From: Clavelina lepadiformis
Lineage: Eukaryota; Chordata; Ascidiacea; Aplousobranchia; Clavelinidae
DNA length: 64,000 nt
Assembly: GCF_947623445.1 (NCBI RefSeq)
Contig: NC_135246.1
Span: 13,251,856-13,315,855 of the forward strand
Direction of reading: 5' to 3'
A model generated the notes under the pieces. The model was given only the letters and a program-made list of their open reading frames with translations, searched no databases and was not told where the DNA came from. Shown piece by piece: positions 27,001 to 38,939 of the stretch. A program made the translations under genes and the position numbers. Positions within the stretch are counted from its first letter, which is position 1; every line of letters starts with the position of its first letter.

Positions 27001-29208
27001 TGACTTTCTTAGTAACTCTAGAAATCAAATCAATACACTAATTCAAAGTCATGCAAAACAGCATTGCTTATGGACAAAGGTTTCACACACTCCAACGGAA
27101 AATTATTCTTTGGGCACTTGTACTAACCGCTGAGTCTCATTTCGAAGCAAATACGGAAGCAAGATTGCATAATTTCACAAACTGCTTCATTGGTTAAGTG
27201 CACACCAATATTTGTGAGCAGCAGAATTCGTAATACCTGGCAAATTTGTGTTAGAAAAGTAAACTACTTTTTATGACTAAAATGTAGGCTACCATGTAGT
27301 TGGCAAAATTGTACCCACTTAAAACACTATAAATATGTTCACACACAGTGTTCAACAAAGTACACAAATATAACCCTTATACCTTCCAGCTAAAGTTTAA
27401 TGTTGAAATAACAACAAACCTGCAAGATTTTCATGAGGACAACTTCATCATTTGCAGGATCAGTGCCAACAAAGCGAGCGTGGGTTACCGCATCAGCCAT
27501 TGCTGATACAGCAAGGGCAATATTGGGAGATTTGTTGTCTTTAAAAATGAATTGGTTTGGTTACCACAACTTACATGATGTAGAATGCTAAACACACTAA
27601 TTAAACCCTTGGAAATTTTTCTAAACACCGTAGCAACATCTATAAAAGGCCATAAAATTAACTCCTTTACGTCTTACATGTTGTACGCAGTTTGGGAAAA
27701 TTAATGACTTACCAATCAAAGTATATGACAAAAATTTATTAATGGATGATAAAGCAAGGCCAGTGATAGGTCCTGTTGTGTCTTCCGATCTTACAACTTC
27801 AAGGAACGGAGTCAAATAAACACTGGGGCCCAGTTCAGATAGATCTAGATCGTAACATATTTGCAACTATTGAAATTACTGTATATAATATTTATTGACA
27901 AAATCAGAGAAATCCTACATACAAGGTTTTGTAATGGAAACCACTAAAACAAAATATAAACAATGATAATAAATAACTGCATCTCACCTTCACATCTGTT
28001 CAAAACATTCTTCAAACTGTTAAAACTGGAAATAAGTGGATCTTCATGATCACTCTGGTAGTTGTGGGTGGACCACCTGCAATTTATCAAACAAGACCTT
28101 TATTTAACTTTTGCAATTTATAGGGTCCATCAATGATTAGTACTGTATTCTGTTTCAGTATCCTGATGTTGGATTTAACAGTGTAAACTTCCATAATTGC
28201 ACACTGTGCAACCACTGGCAAGAACTAAAAGACTGTATTTTTTGTTAAACGTTGTTTACATATATATATTTATGCGTTTACAAATGTATATACAGTAGAC
28301 TCCGCTTATTATGACCACCTTGGGACCAGACTATATTGGTCATAACATCCGAATGACCAAAACATTAACCAAAACTGTTTAACCACACCAAGATGGATAC
28401 AAGTTAGAAACAAAACGACAAAAGACATTGAATTCATCATTTATTTCATTAACTTTAAACAGCAACCTTAAAGTATGTCAGTAGGAATACATGTAGAATC
28501 GAGAATGCGTGATTAAAGAATATGTGGCAAAATTGTCGTTGTCAGTTTGCTCAACCGACACAAAAAATTGATACAAAAACTTAAAAGAGATGGAAAAGTG
28601 GTCATAATATCCAAAGACTTGTCATAGTAAACGGAGAATTTTATATGGCAAAATTTAAGACCATACCAAAATGATCATATAAAGCGGATGGTCAGGTTAG
28701 GCAGATTCTACTGTACAGTATATGTATACCAGAATGCCCAGGTGTAAGCCTACTTCGCCTATATCTCACTGCCAGAGTTCTTTTACACTATAACCGCATA
28801 TAGGCTATAGATGCCAGAAAGATAAGCCCCTCTAAAATTGCAAACGTACCTTTCCTGTGTTGAGTCTTACAGATAGTTTATAATATGTTATGTGCAACGA
28901 TGCCAGATTTGTTTACTGCAAGTGACAAAACTGACAAAAAAAAACAACACTACAATACATTCGTTAAGGAGTTCATCAATAATCAGTTTATGACGTACCA
29001 TTATAATATATTATAATCTTCCAATTGATAGTTTAAAGCAATAGGATATAATACAATTAATACAGTCTTTCAATTTAAGTAACACCCATGCAGAAAATAC
29101 AATAACAACAAATTATTCCTACCGTATATTTCTTCGTAGTGCAGTCACAACTATATTAACCTCTCCAAGGACTATGTATTTTCCTTTGACTTGAGAGTTA
29201 AATGCCAT
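12066..29208 (-). CDS. GBF1: GBF1, Arf guanine-nucleotide exchange factor
   Basis: Large Sec7-family GEF that activates Arf1 at the cis-Golgi/ERGIC and drives COPI coat recruitment. I assembled 41 coding exons, all GT-AG, from ATG at 29206-29208 to the stop at 12066, giving about 1,897 codons against about 1,860 in human. The N-terminal DCB region starts in 27988-29208. The HUS region lies around 24467-25788. Sec7 is at residues about 693-872 (20983-21811), with the catalytic glutamate at about E785 in FRLPGEAP (exon 21375-21498) and the motif [10 protein letters not shown] in 20983-21191. The HDS regions follow, then a proline-rich tail (12066-12499). Two tiny in-phase exons, 16709-16735 (27 nt) and 14987-15025 (39 nt), lie in the poorly conserved linker. 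Exon 26504-26688 has an uncertain donor (26504 or 26534), and the acidic linker exon 26061-26131 is the least certain. Introns carry MITEs at 17393, 22774 and 28293. Methionine about 823 in Sec7 matches the position linked to brefeldin A sensitivity in human GBF1 (inference). Confidence 0.95.
17393..17734. mobile_element. hAT-type MITE in a GBF1 intron, 342 bp
   Basis: Ends are caggggttcccaaccggtgg and ggttgggaacccctg, an inverted repeat of about 15 bp. The flanking 8-bp duplication is gcatagaa / gcatagag, with one mismatch. Just inside each end the motif ggtacgcg recurs, including a palindromic double copy at the left. No coding capacity of its own, although a GBF1 exon frame to its right happens to read through into it. 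Confidence 0.9.
22774..23216. mobile_element. hAT-type MITE in a GBF1 intron, 443 bp
   Basis: Ends caggg-cttcccaaact and agtttgggaagccctg form an inverted repeat. The flanking 8-bp duplication gcttaaac is perfect (22766-22773 and 23217-23224). The motif ggggtcgcg recurs several times inside both ends, with a palindrome at the left. It lies in the 2-kb intron between GBF1 exons 22297-22444 and 24467-24661. Confidence 0.92.
28293..28713. mobile_element. Tigger/pogo-like MITE in GBF1 intron 1, 421 bp
   Basis: Imperfect inverted ends: cagtagactccgcttatta on the left; the right end reads ...gcagattctactg, and its reverse complement begins cagtagaatctgc. TA flanks both sides. Internal motifs such as 'tggtcataa' and 'gaccat' recur in both orientations. 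Non-coding. The tip sequence differs from that of the 0.93-kb Tigger-like pair, so this is a separate family. Confidence 0.75.
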
Positions 29209-30096
29209 TTTATATGTTCTGATAATTCTCCGCAATTCATAAACCTCTTTTGAACATTTTCTTACTAACCTATGCCATTTTCCAGTGTATTTGCAACAGC
29301 AAGCTACAAAACAAATATTGTTATAATAAACTGGTTTTTCCAATATTAAATACATTCAAAGTTCACTTTTGTAATTTTCGACAGCAACACTTATCCTGTT
29401 TGGCTACACGATGAAACGTTAAAAAATCACTAAGCTATTCCAGGGTAAGTAAGGGTAAGTGAGGGCAGATGAGCTCAGAGAAGGCACAGCTGGTCTGTCG
29501 ACTGGTTTGCAGGCAACTAAACGACTTTTTACTTGGTGAGGGCCAAAATCTGAATTTCTTTCAAACATCACCATTTATATGGGGATTATATCAATCACTA
29601 CAAAAGTTAAGCTAAACATTCTGTAATTCCTCAATTTTCAACATTTCGTAGTAATTTCTCACTTTTCAGCATTCTATTTTACAGACTTACAGTATTCAGA
29701 GGCTTCTTTACTTTTGCACTGCCATATCAGGATCGAGCATTGAAGCATTATTATGTCATAATTACATTTTTACTACCTCATAGTTCCTTCCCACTCAGAC
29801 CTTGAAGTCAGAGTTCAATAGCTCAAAAGACCTCAGTGGGTCAGTATCCCTGTATACTTAGGCTTTGCCACTTCAGGTGTAAGAAAATGAAGACATGTTT
29901 TGTCACTGTTTTTGTGTTTTAACCCTATTGGAGAGTTTGTATGATCCGCCGGAGAAATTTCTGAAGCGCAGGAAGTTGGTTTCTATGCCAAGTTTCTGGA
30001 CAGAATTGTAAATTTTGGCATTACATTTATTCGTGCCCTTACCCAGCGCACTGAATGCAAACTTTCTGGTATGGTTTTCTACCACTAATTGATATA
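29209..30096. other. GBF1 upstream region
   Basis: Presumed promoter and 5' UTR side of GBF1 (minus strand). The frame upstream of the chosen ATG stays open for about 49 codons to 29355, but GBF1 similarity begins only at the Met at 29206-29208, so I kept that start. A 3'-splice-like site (tttgtag, near 29304 on the minus strand) could receive a 5' UTR exon or a trans-spliced leader; this is not established. Nothing else was recognised. Confidence 0.4.
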
Positions 30097-31032
30097 CAGT
30101 GGGACCTCGTTAATCCGGACCCCGATGAACCGGAATCCCCGCTATCCGACACAAAACTGCCGGGAACGGATTTCTTCCTATGCATTTTACCCCTTTAATC
30201 CGGAAACCCCGCTGTCCGACTCCGACACAAAAGTTTTGGAACAAATGTGCTAAATCAATAGCAATAAAATCCGATAAACCGGATTATTAACAGTTAAGCG
30301 AAAATGATTCACGATTGTCCTAATACAGTATTGTTAGTTTGTTGACGAAACAATAGCCGATTATTATCTACGCATAATTACGTTGCGTTGCATAATGACG
30401 TTGTAGCAGCAGTGACGGTCCTATTCGTTGTGGCAAGCCACTTTGTCAGTTACAGCTGAGTAAGCCGCACAGCTTTTTAGTCATACTATGAAATACTGTA
30501 CAGTATTTTAGAAACGAAAAAATAAATTGTTCATCAACACTAACAAACAACGCTTCCGCGGTCGCAAAAAAATACGTACATTACATAGGTTGAGTGCGGC
30601 AATCTATTGAAGACATACTGCTGCGACTCAATCGTGCTATCAGCTTTTGATATCGCATTGCGCAAAAATTGGAAACAGGCCTAAGAAAGTTCTAGACTGC
30701 TGGTCCCGCCGGAATGCTTCGCCATGCAAAAGCGGTTGTCAAACCGATTTGCGGCCGCATGTTCGTCACTTCTGGCTTAGAGCATTCGTCTTTAATACGG
30801 TGGTTCTGGGGTTCGACACTGGGTCGGATCATACAAAAAATATAATTTTATTTTAGTTGCTGTCCAGCCAGAAACTCGGTACTTAGAATTGGAGTAAGGT
30901 GCATACTGCGTATCGAACACGGTGCTGCATTTGCAAGATTGATTGATTTTTTACTTTCCAATAATCCGGATACCCCGCTAAACCGACATTTTTTGACGAA
31001 ACGAAGTGGTCCGGATTAACGAGGTCTCACTG
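30097..31032. mobile_element. Tigger/pogo-like element, copy 2 (inverted), 936 bp
   Basis: Reverse-complement relative of 6760-7679 along its whole length, with the same inverted tips (cagtgggacctcgttaatcc ... gattaacgaggtctcactg) and TA flanks. It carries about 16 bp more, mostly a small insertion near 30395-30470. Read on the plus strand, 30775-30830 has a tRNA-like arrangement: TGGCTTAGAGC resembling a pol III A box and, 40 bases on, GGGGTTCGACACTGG resembling a B box. The predicted T-stem does not pair well, so I do not call a tRNA. Confidence 0.85.
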
Positions 31033-32109
31033 TACACATTAGTGAGCAACAGAAATATAAGTATACAGTAGCTCAGGTTTGTGGTTCCTCTGGTCCAATT
31101 CTAACAAAACAAGGTGTCTAACCATCTATCTCCACATCTTTTAGATCAAGCTTTTCATCTTGCAGCTTAAATTTAGCTAAGCCCAAAACAGTTTTATGAT
31201 ATTCACCTTTTGATCCACCTCTGTCGCTTGGTCAATTCTGAATGCGTGCCAAACGAATGAATTCTTATTTAAATGAATCATTAAGCATACAAGATTAGAC
31301 TGTTCTTTGGGCTAATTTGCAATTGATCAAAGCTCACATTCAATAATGTGCAAAATGCAAAGGTTCAAACAAGATACTAAAGAAAAGTAAAAACTTCTTA
31401 CGATAGCAATACTCATTAGGCTCCTTTAATTAAACTTAACACTAAATATAAAGAAACCCCTATAAATTAAAAATTGCTTCGGCTAATGCTATTCCCCATC
31501 AGCCCATAGTGAAAAGTGTGGCACCTCCACGAGATTCATCAATGTTCACGCAGTATAAAGGCTTCAAAAATAAACGAAGAATTAAGGCTTAAGCACATGC
31601 CAAACTTTGCGACTTTGTATGCAAGATTTCTTGGTGAAAACTGCCTACTTTGCATTCGAGCTGTTTCACATCATAATTCATAACCTTAACGATCATACAT
31701 AAAGTCTTAGTAATACAGTAACAAGTCAAATCCAAACATACTAGAATGTTCTTTTGGAATGGATACTGTCTCGGTTCCTGTTTTATTTTGCTAGGCCAAG
31801 AGCGAGCAGCAAGATGCTTCCAGTGAGCTTGATGAAGAAGTGGTGTCGGCAATCTACCATGGACTACTTCATCACAGAAAATTATTACCACGATTAAAGC
31901 TAGACGTTCTCTGGGAATTTGCATCAACTTTTCAATTTCTTATGTTATTGTAACATAATCAAATTGCAATTGTTTTAATCAGCATTGAGAATAAGGCATA
32001 TTAAGGGTTTTATCTTGAATTATTAATCTCAGCTGTTTATGGGACTGTTTAGGTGTGCCGTTTTACTAGACAATTTCATTCGTTTACATGTTTTTGTGCA
32101 ACTGAGGGT

Positions 32110-32205
32110 TCCAGTATCATGCCCTGACCACAGAAACAGGATCTTTATGTCTGGGATGGTGTTTCTTTGGGTGGGATTTCATTCTTGCCAAAGTGCACGA
32201 TAACA
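32110..32205 (+). repeat. Diverged dispersed repeat, copy A
   Basis: Shares an ordered set of blocks with 34600-34705: 'atcatgc-ct', 'ccacagaaac', 'tgggatgg-gtttctttgg' and 'gggattt', then a 'gtgcac' block. The whole unit is about 100 bp. No ends or target duplication are visible. Confidence 0.55.
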
Positions 32206-34599
32206 ACTCCTAGCCTAATCATGCCTTCGACGTTTCTCCAAATTTATTGTGTTTGGTGTAAAAATTCATAGCTTATGTTTTCTGGTTTAATTTAATTTCA
32301 TTTAATTTTAATATAAACACATTCTGGCCGACTGGGTTTGGTCAAGTGGCCGTGCTAACCTTCCAACGTTGTTATAGCACCAGTCACCACTGTAATTCAC
32401 ACATTGCACGTTTTGAGGATCTAATGCAGAAGTGTACAACCACAAGATGCCTTTGCACACTAGACCCCAGCAAGGACTGAAGCAAGGCTGCAAAGTGCTA
32501 AGTATAGGTCTAGTTTGGGAACTCAGGTATATCTCGGAGTTATAATTTAGTTTTATGAAATCTTTGCAGGTCTAGCCTAGTGTAGTAGCGCACAACCACA
32601 AAATGCGTTTGTATACTACACCATGCACAGCTAGTAAAACTGTGAAGCAATCTTGTTGTGCACTTCTGCACTAGACCCCGTTTTAAACCCTCAGGCCTTT
32701 GTCGTTTGTTGGTCGTCTGTAAACGTATTTCTTGTCTGTCCATTCTACAACGAGGTTAGTACCATACTTTTCGCTCCCTGCAGTCAACAGTCAATGGCAA
32801 AAAATAACAGTCCACAATAGGCTACTTAGCCTATGCAATACAGCAATACCCTACAGGCTACATAATGGTTCACATAAACAACTTGCTCTGCAACTTAACA
32901 GACTACCGTGCGGTGACAGCACGACAGAAGGCAAGGTACTAACAAATAACAAGTTAACAACACAAAATGCTAACTATATTTCATTTCTCTACAACTCAGA
33001 GGTGATGTGGAATAAAATTCGGTCAAAAGTCAGCATTGGGACAGTTATCAAATTTTGGTGACTTGCGCCACAGTTATTACAAGTCTAGAGTTTAGAAAAT
33101 AAAATAGCAAGTAAAGCAGAAATGTTGTAAAAAATGTCGTAGAAATGTTAGATTTCGTGCGAGTGAGTTTTTAATTTGTTTCGCATTAGTTTAATATGGC
33201 CAGCTCACTTGTCCGTCCGCTTGGTCAAGTTTAAACAATGGTTAAACAAACATTAAAAGGTCTGGCAAGATATCTTTCTGTGGAATCTGTAGATCCAGTT
33301 TAACTTCAAAATTTGTTCGTTTTGTAGTACGATTTTTTGACGTATAATTACTTTTAAAAAATAAAACATAAACACGTCAGCTAAAGTATAGATCTGACAA
33401 AAGGATTGAAATATGTAGCCTATTGCTGAAACTCCTTCTATTCAATGATTCTCAACAGGAACCACTTGTATAATCAAAAAATGAATTAGAAATGAATTCG
33501 ACTCTATTATTGCAGCGCCTATATCATTTTACTGTGTTTAATGTAATGTAATGTACAACTCATAACTCATAACGAAGAAGGAAGGTTGTGTGCTTTTCTA
33601 TTTGCAGATCAACCAACAAGTACTGTAATATGTCACTGGATACCAAACCAAACAGATACTGTCTAAAACTTTATTAAACCGTAACTGATTAAAGTTTATG
33701 ATGGTCATAATAAATAGGAATCGTCCACTCAATAAGATTCCAAACGCCAAGGCCTATAAAGGAAGGTAATTAACGAAAGAATGTAATTAAAACGAACTTA
33801 AAGTCAAGCAAAAATGAATGTGTGACGTGACGCTTGACGCCACGTTTCAATGACATTTTTCTTATTGTTTGCTTTACTATTATAGCTTTGGTTTTCTGGA
33901 GTCCTACTTTAGTGCTTTTATTCTTAATTGCTCTATCACGGTGTCCAAAGTTTGTCCTTTGCTAAATGCACATGTCCGATGACAATTGCCAAGTAATATA
34001 TTACGTCTTAAGCACCTGTGTAAATGCAGAGATACAAAATCATATTGTTTGCTTTTTGCCATTGGTTGTTGGAAGCGAAAAGTACTAATTTGCGCCAAGT
34101 ACATATATTAAGTGACTGACTGTAGTTGCACTTTCAGAGCTGTACTGACTGCTATGATATGATAAGTAGATCAGTTACTGACTGTGTATACGGCAGCTGT
34201 AGTAAAATCTATCAGGAAAGCTGTAGGTATCAAGCTTGGCTACTTCCACATTAACAGCAAGACAATAAGGCATTATATGATAATCTTGCTTCGTCATCTT
34301 CTGGTATAAGGGGTTCCTTACGTTTAAGGAAATCTCTTCAATTGATGGATTATTGGTCATCTTCACCAGTGGCTGACCTTCTTTGGGCATAATCAGCTAC
34401 AGCAAGCGTTAACAAATTTTAATTAAATTTTTTTTAAATATAATTTTACAGCAAGGTGATATCCTATTATTACTTACTAACTTATGCTTATTCACTCCTA
34501 CAACATATATAATACACTACCGGCATCGTATAATATAATCCGTTCATGGAAGTGTAAAGATATGCTGTATCTTGTTAATATATCCATGCACTTAAAGGC

Positions 34600-34705
34600 C
34601 CCAACATCATGCTCTCCACTTGTCCACAGAAACTACATTCCTATCCTTGGGATGGCGTTTCTTTTGGTAGGATTTTATTTTAACCATCCACTTGCAGTTG
34701 TGCAC
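34600..34705 (+). repeat. Diverged dispersed repeat, copy B
   Basis: Second copy of the unit at 32110-32205, in the same orientation about 2.5 kb away, with blocks ccacagaaac, tgggatggcgtttctttt and aggatttta. The minus-strand open frame over it (34607-34870) is probably fortuitous. Confidence 0.55.
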
Positions 34706-34950
34706 ACAATGCAGCTTGTTCTTTTTTGTGTGTTCTAATGTAAGTCCTAGTAGTTGCCTGTATGATACTTTTTTGCTTTTTATTGTTTTAGTCTTTATTT
34801 CAATTTCGAAGCTAAAATGTATTTGCGTTTGCACTCTTTTATCCTTATAGCACCACAGCAAAGTTAACATGTTGGACGATTTAAGTCTGTTCCTTGATTT
34901 GATGTGAGCTTATTTTCGTTCGATTTTATGTTGTGAAAGTTAGCATTATA

Positions 34951-34967
34951 TTTTTCTTTCTCCACAG
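34951..34967 (+). promoter_or_regulatory. Candidate 3' splice site in the ZDHHC 5' UTR
   Basis: A pyrimidine run (tttttctttctccacag) ends in AG at 34966-34967, 240 bases before the palmitoyltransferase ATG. It could join an upstream 5' UTR exon or accept a trans-spliced leader, as in tunicates. No donor or leader was identified, so its use is inferred. Confidence 0.4.
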
Positions 34968-35207
34968 TCAATGTCGAAAAACAGATGATACCGTACTTTT
35001 CAGATAATGTAGTGAATCACAAAGTTTGATATGTAGTAAAGCATATATAAGGAGTTCACCAGCTTTATGCCAATATCAGCACTGTCCTACAACGTATAAT
35101 GGGATATTAGTTTACATGTACAAGATGTACATACAACATAATTTTGTGCTTAACATCGAACAGGTAATAGGACATATTGGTTTAAACATTTAGCTAGATA
35201 ATAATTA

Positions 35208-36059
35208 ATGAAAGTTATTGACGTGATGAAATTGGTACATTTCTTGACTGGTGGCCGAAAATTATGGTTTGTCAAGGATATATGTGGAATGGTATGTGCA
35301 GGAGTTACCTGGGCGTTGATCCTATATGCTGAGTTTGTGGTCTGCATTGTTATGCTGATACCAGCTATGGAAAGATACCCACTGTATGGAGTATTTAACT
35401 TCCTGCTTTTCAATTTTTTGGCTTTTCTTGCATTAGCTTCCCATTTCAAGTCAATGACTACAGACCCAGGAAGTGTACCAAAGGGAAATGCAACCAAAGA
35501 AAAACTTGAAAGTATGAATTTGCAGCCAGGAGAAATTGTATACAGATGTGCAAAATGTTACAGCATTAAGCCTGAACGAGCACATCATTGCAGTGTTTGC
35601 AAACGGTGCATAAAGAAAATGGATCATCACTGTCCATGGATAAACAATTGTGTTGGCGAAACGAATCAAAAATACTTTGTCCTATTTACTTTCTATATAG
35701 CTGCTATTTCATTTCATGCACTTATTATGGTTGTATTACACTTTTTGAAGTGCATGGGAAACCAATGGAATGACTGTTCTCTGTTTTCACCACCTGCTAC
35801 CATTATATTTTTAATAACTTTAACATTTGAAGGGCTTTTATTTTTCCTCTTTACAATGATAATGTTTGGCACACAGATGCATTCAATATGCAACAATGAA
35901 ACTAGTATAGAGCAACTAAAGAATGAAAAACACTGGGGTAGTGGCAACAAATGGCTTAATGTTAAATCTGTGTTTGGAGACAAGTTTTCAACTGCTTGGC
36001 TCCTACCTTGGCATGAGCCAGTCATTGCCAAAGATGATGTTTATCAGTACATTGTATAA
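35208..36059 (+). CDS. ZDHHC3: ZDHHC3/7-type protein S-palmitoyltransferase
   Basis: Golgi-type DHHC acyltransferase that transfers palmitate from palmitoyl-CoA to cysteines of membrane proteins. The frame is 283 codons. An in-frame TAA six bases upstream of the ATG fixes the start. Four membrane segments lie near residues 24-44, 60-80, 156-180 and 197-222. The cysteine-rich domain (about 112-157) has the zinc-binding Cys/His pattern and the catalytic DHHC at 139-142, followed by [13 protein letters not shown] motif sits at 85-88. The C-terminal NVKSVFG matches the PaCCT motif, and the end YQYIV resembles the vertebrate QYVV tail. The coding region has no intron, unlike vertebrate ZDHHC3/7, so retroposition followed by retention is possible; there is no poly-A tract to prove it. 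The sequence is closest to ZDHHC3/ZDHHC7 and I cannot separate the two. Confidence 0.93.
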   Translation: MKVIDVMKLVHFLTGGRKLWFVKDICGMVCAGVTWALILYAEFVVCIVMLIPAMERYPLYGVFNFLLFNFLAFLALASHFKSMTTDPGSVPKGNATKEKLESMNLQPGEIVYRCAKCYSIKPERAHHCSVCKRCIKKMDHHCPWINNCVGETNQKYFVLFTFYIAAISFHALIMVVLHFLKCMGNQWNDCSLFSPPATIIFLITLTFEGLLFFLFTMIMFGTQMHSICNNETSIEQLKNEKHWGSGNKWLNVKSVFGDKFSTAWLLPWHEPVIAKDDVYQYIV

Positions 36060-37978
36060 TTGTATACCATACTAATGGTAACATTTATCATTATAAAACA
36101 ATTGTTGGGTTGTTTGTATGAAGCATATATGTGTTGTATATATATGTTTCAATAAGTCGCCATAATGAAAACCCTTTTTGTCATGGCTCCGTATTTTTAT
36201 CCAGATGCAGGTGAATATGAGTTGCACTTAAGTTATTTTGTGTGTTTTCCAAATTATTTTACTTATATCAATCTTTGATTTGTTGTTAGCAGTGAGTTAA
36301 AGTTTTTGTACTTGCTAACTGCCATGTTCATGGGTTATATTATATAGCACACATTGTAAATTTATATCTGAATGCATTCAGTGACATGTTTTAGAGACCC
36401 TGAAAGTTTGCAGTAACTTTTTGGCACCCACTGTTGCACCGTTGTTTATATACTAGCTGCCCGAAGTTATGATGAACTAACAGTCAAAATTTCTGAAACC
36501 ATTTCTTGTCAAAAGTTCCAAGTTTAATAATTTTGTGTCAGATTTGTGCAGTAACCCATATTTACCATTTATTTTTGGAAAAAAATTAGGATTTAATGCA
36601 TGTTACTTTAAGACGTTTTACTTCACCGAGTGATTCACATTTTACAACTTTATTTTCTATTACACCAATGTTTAATGATTTCTAAAACCATTGTACAATG
36701 TATACCCAGTGTGATTTTGTTAATGTAAACTATTTTTCCTTCAAAGCATTGTGTCGAGTAAGCGAAGTTTTTGAAATATTAAAATTAGAAAATTTTTGTT
36801 AGACAGAAAAAAAAATTAGATTAATGAACTCTAGAATAACAAGATCGTACTTCTATAATTTGCATTCTATCAATTTGTTGTCAAAAAAAAACAACTTTTC
36901 AAAAATGGTACAAATGACATCCAGAATACAAGTTATCAATTTGCACCACAGTACAGTTGATTGATCTAATAGTTTTATATACTTGACTTATAGTGCATGT
37001 TTGCCAACAAAAAGGTTAAAACTATAATAAGCTGCAAACTAATTTCTGTTTGTAAAATCGCCGTCCCGGGGACGTAAAATTTTGCAAAGATTCATTTGGA
37101 AAGATGACATGTAGCATTACGGAACCTGATATAATAAGGAAGTATATTTATTCCTAATAATACTGAACACAAACGTTAGTATTACCCGACACTCGTAATC
37201 TTTGGCTCAAGAACTAGCAAAGTAAGAAATTTACACATTCATCTCATGGGTATTGGTTAAGTGGACCACCATGTTGGATTATTATACCTTTCTGAACTAA
37301 AAAGGCAAAAAGCAGAACTGGAATGAAACCTTTTTAGATTTTAACCACTTGTTAGTGCAGTAACTTTTACCTCAAGAGTTATTGTAAACATGTTGGTAAT
37401 ATGTCTATTTTTAAATGTAAAGGTCCTACATTAAGAAACACCCACTTCCGAAGAAATTTTTTAAGTTAACATATCGTTACCAAGCCAAAGTAGTTGAAGA
37501 AATTAAGCAATTGGTTTGAAGAATGTCATTCAAACCGGAGCAGAATCCACACCAGGGATGGGAAAACAACAGCCCACCAAAATATTTTGTGTAGCTTGCA
37601 TAGAAGTTTTATAAATCTAGATGTCATGCCCGAAATTTATTTTTGAGAGATCCCAAAATCAAAACATACATTTTATCAGGAAAGATTTATACTTGTATTA
37701 ACTAAGGCCACATAAATTTAATATACTAAGATACAGTACCTCAAAAAAAAAATCATTAACTCCTAGTTGTTTATTGAGCATCGTGTTGAAGGTCAACCGT
37801 TTCAATGAGTACGATAAATATTTGTCTTGTTATTAAGTTACAGCCTAGCAATTAAAGAAATTTTTTTAAATATGGCAAAGCAGATATGAAAGAAATGGAA
37901 ACTGTCGTATTACGGCATCCTGGCCCATGCAACTCAACACCCAATGCGGCCTTTGACACAAAGTTTTGCCCACCCATG
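36060..37978. other. 3' UTR and intergenic sequence
   Basis: Follows the palmitoyltransferase stop. I see no clear AATAAA close behind it, no open frame of note and no transposon ends until the MITE at 37987. Confidence 0.4.
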
Positions 37979-37986
37979 GTCTACAC

Positions 37987-38458
37987 CACGGGTCGGAAAC
38001 CTTAAGCATTGAAAGAGCCATATGGTGTCGTTTCCACCAAACTAAAACCTAAGACTAAATATATAATTCGAATTAATGCTTTACAGTTACACGTAAAAAC
38101 TTTAGCAGTTACCCTCACAAAATTCTCACTACAACGATGACAACTTGCATAGTCACCAAACAAAGACCAATATCCAAGACATGCGACCTCAAACAAAAAC
38201 AAACTTAGCATCGCGTGAGTGGCAAGCAGTCATGCGTATTATGCCAGCGAAAATCACTATGTAGTATTTTTATAAGATTTTCCACGTCCGAATAAAACAT
38301 TCTGAATAATAATCACACAAACGCATTAAGTTATTACATTGTGACACTAATAAACACCATTATTTATTCACATATAAGTTTTCCTAAATGAGCTTGTTGG
38401 CTCAAAGTCGCGGGAGCCAGAGCATAGGGATGAAAGAGCCGCGGGTTGCCGACCTATG
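37987..38458. mobile_element. hAT-type MITE, 472 bp
   Basis: Inverted ends cacgggtcggaaacc and gggttgccgacctatg, flanked by a perfect 8-bp duplication gtctacac at 37979-37986 and 38459-38466. The subterminal motifs 'gaaagagcc' and 'gccgcggg' lie near the two ends. No coding capacity. The tip CA-Y-R-GGTCGG-N-AACC differs from the other hAT elements in this window. Confidence 0.88.
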
Positions 38459-38787
38459 GTCTACACTAACACTTTTGTCTGGCTGAAATATGTCTTGAAA
38501 TTTATTCTGCTGTGTAATACAAAAGGACAGAGCGAGTCTGTGAATGAATTTTCATTTCACTGATTAATGGGTCCCCTTTAATGCAATGTCGCAATAAGAA
38601 TCCTAACTATACATTTTCAGTTTCATCCACTTGTACAAACTTTTAAAATTGATATGATTTAAAATTTTATGCTGCTATCTTGCACGGAGGAATTATTTTA
38701 GAGGTATGTTTAGTGTTCCAATATGTGCATTGTGCAAGGACTATCTTAGCATATCTTGGGCAATTTACTTTGCCTACAAAAATTTTT

Positions 38788-38793
38788 TTTATT
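38788..38793 (-). terminator. Polyadenylation signal of the NUDT16-like gene
   Basis: AATAAA on the minus strand (tttatt on the plus), 147 bases past the stop codon. Confidence 0.5.
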
Positions 38794-38939
38794 CTTTGAT
38801 AGTAAAATTAAATATTTGATTAGAGCATTTCAATTGATATTCTAAAATAGACAAAAAGAGATAACTACTATTATAAACTCTCCTAATCAGAGATACCACA
38901 CATCCAAACATGGTTATTGTATCTGCTTCATAGTTAACA

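Larger units (their letters stand above)
31033..34959. other. Gene-poor region with scattered exon-like frames
   Basis: I cannot build a gene here. Minus-strand candidates with splice-like edges are 34322-34396 (25 codons, acceptor gcttgctgtag, donor GTAAGG, begins LIMPKEGQPLVKM), a frame ending in stop at about 33904, a frame at 31740-31927 (contains HGRLPTPLLHQAHWKH) and a short 31500-31560 frame ending GGATLFTMG-stop. They do not join in consistent phase and match no family I know. The region also holds a pair of diverged repeat copies (32110-32205 and 34600-34705) and a tRNA-like A-box motif near 32340. Confidence 0.35.

Noticed and set aside
30775..30830. A tRNA gene inside the Tigger-like element
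   Set aside because: A- and B-box-like sequences are present, but the T-stem and acceptor stem do not pair, so at most it is a tRNA-derived fragment.
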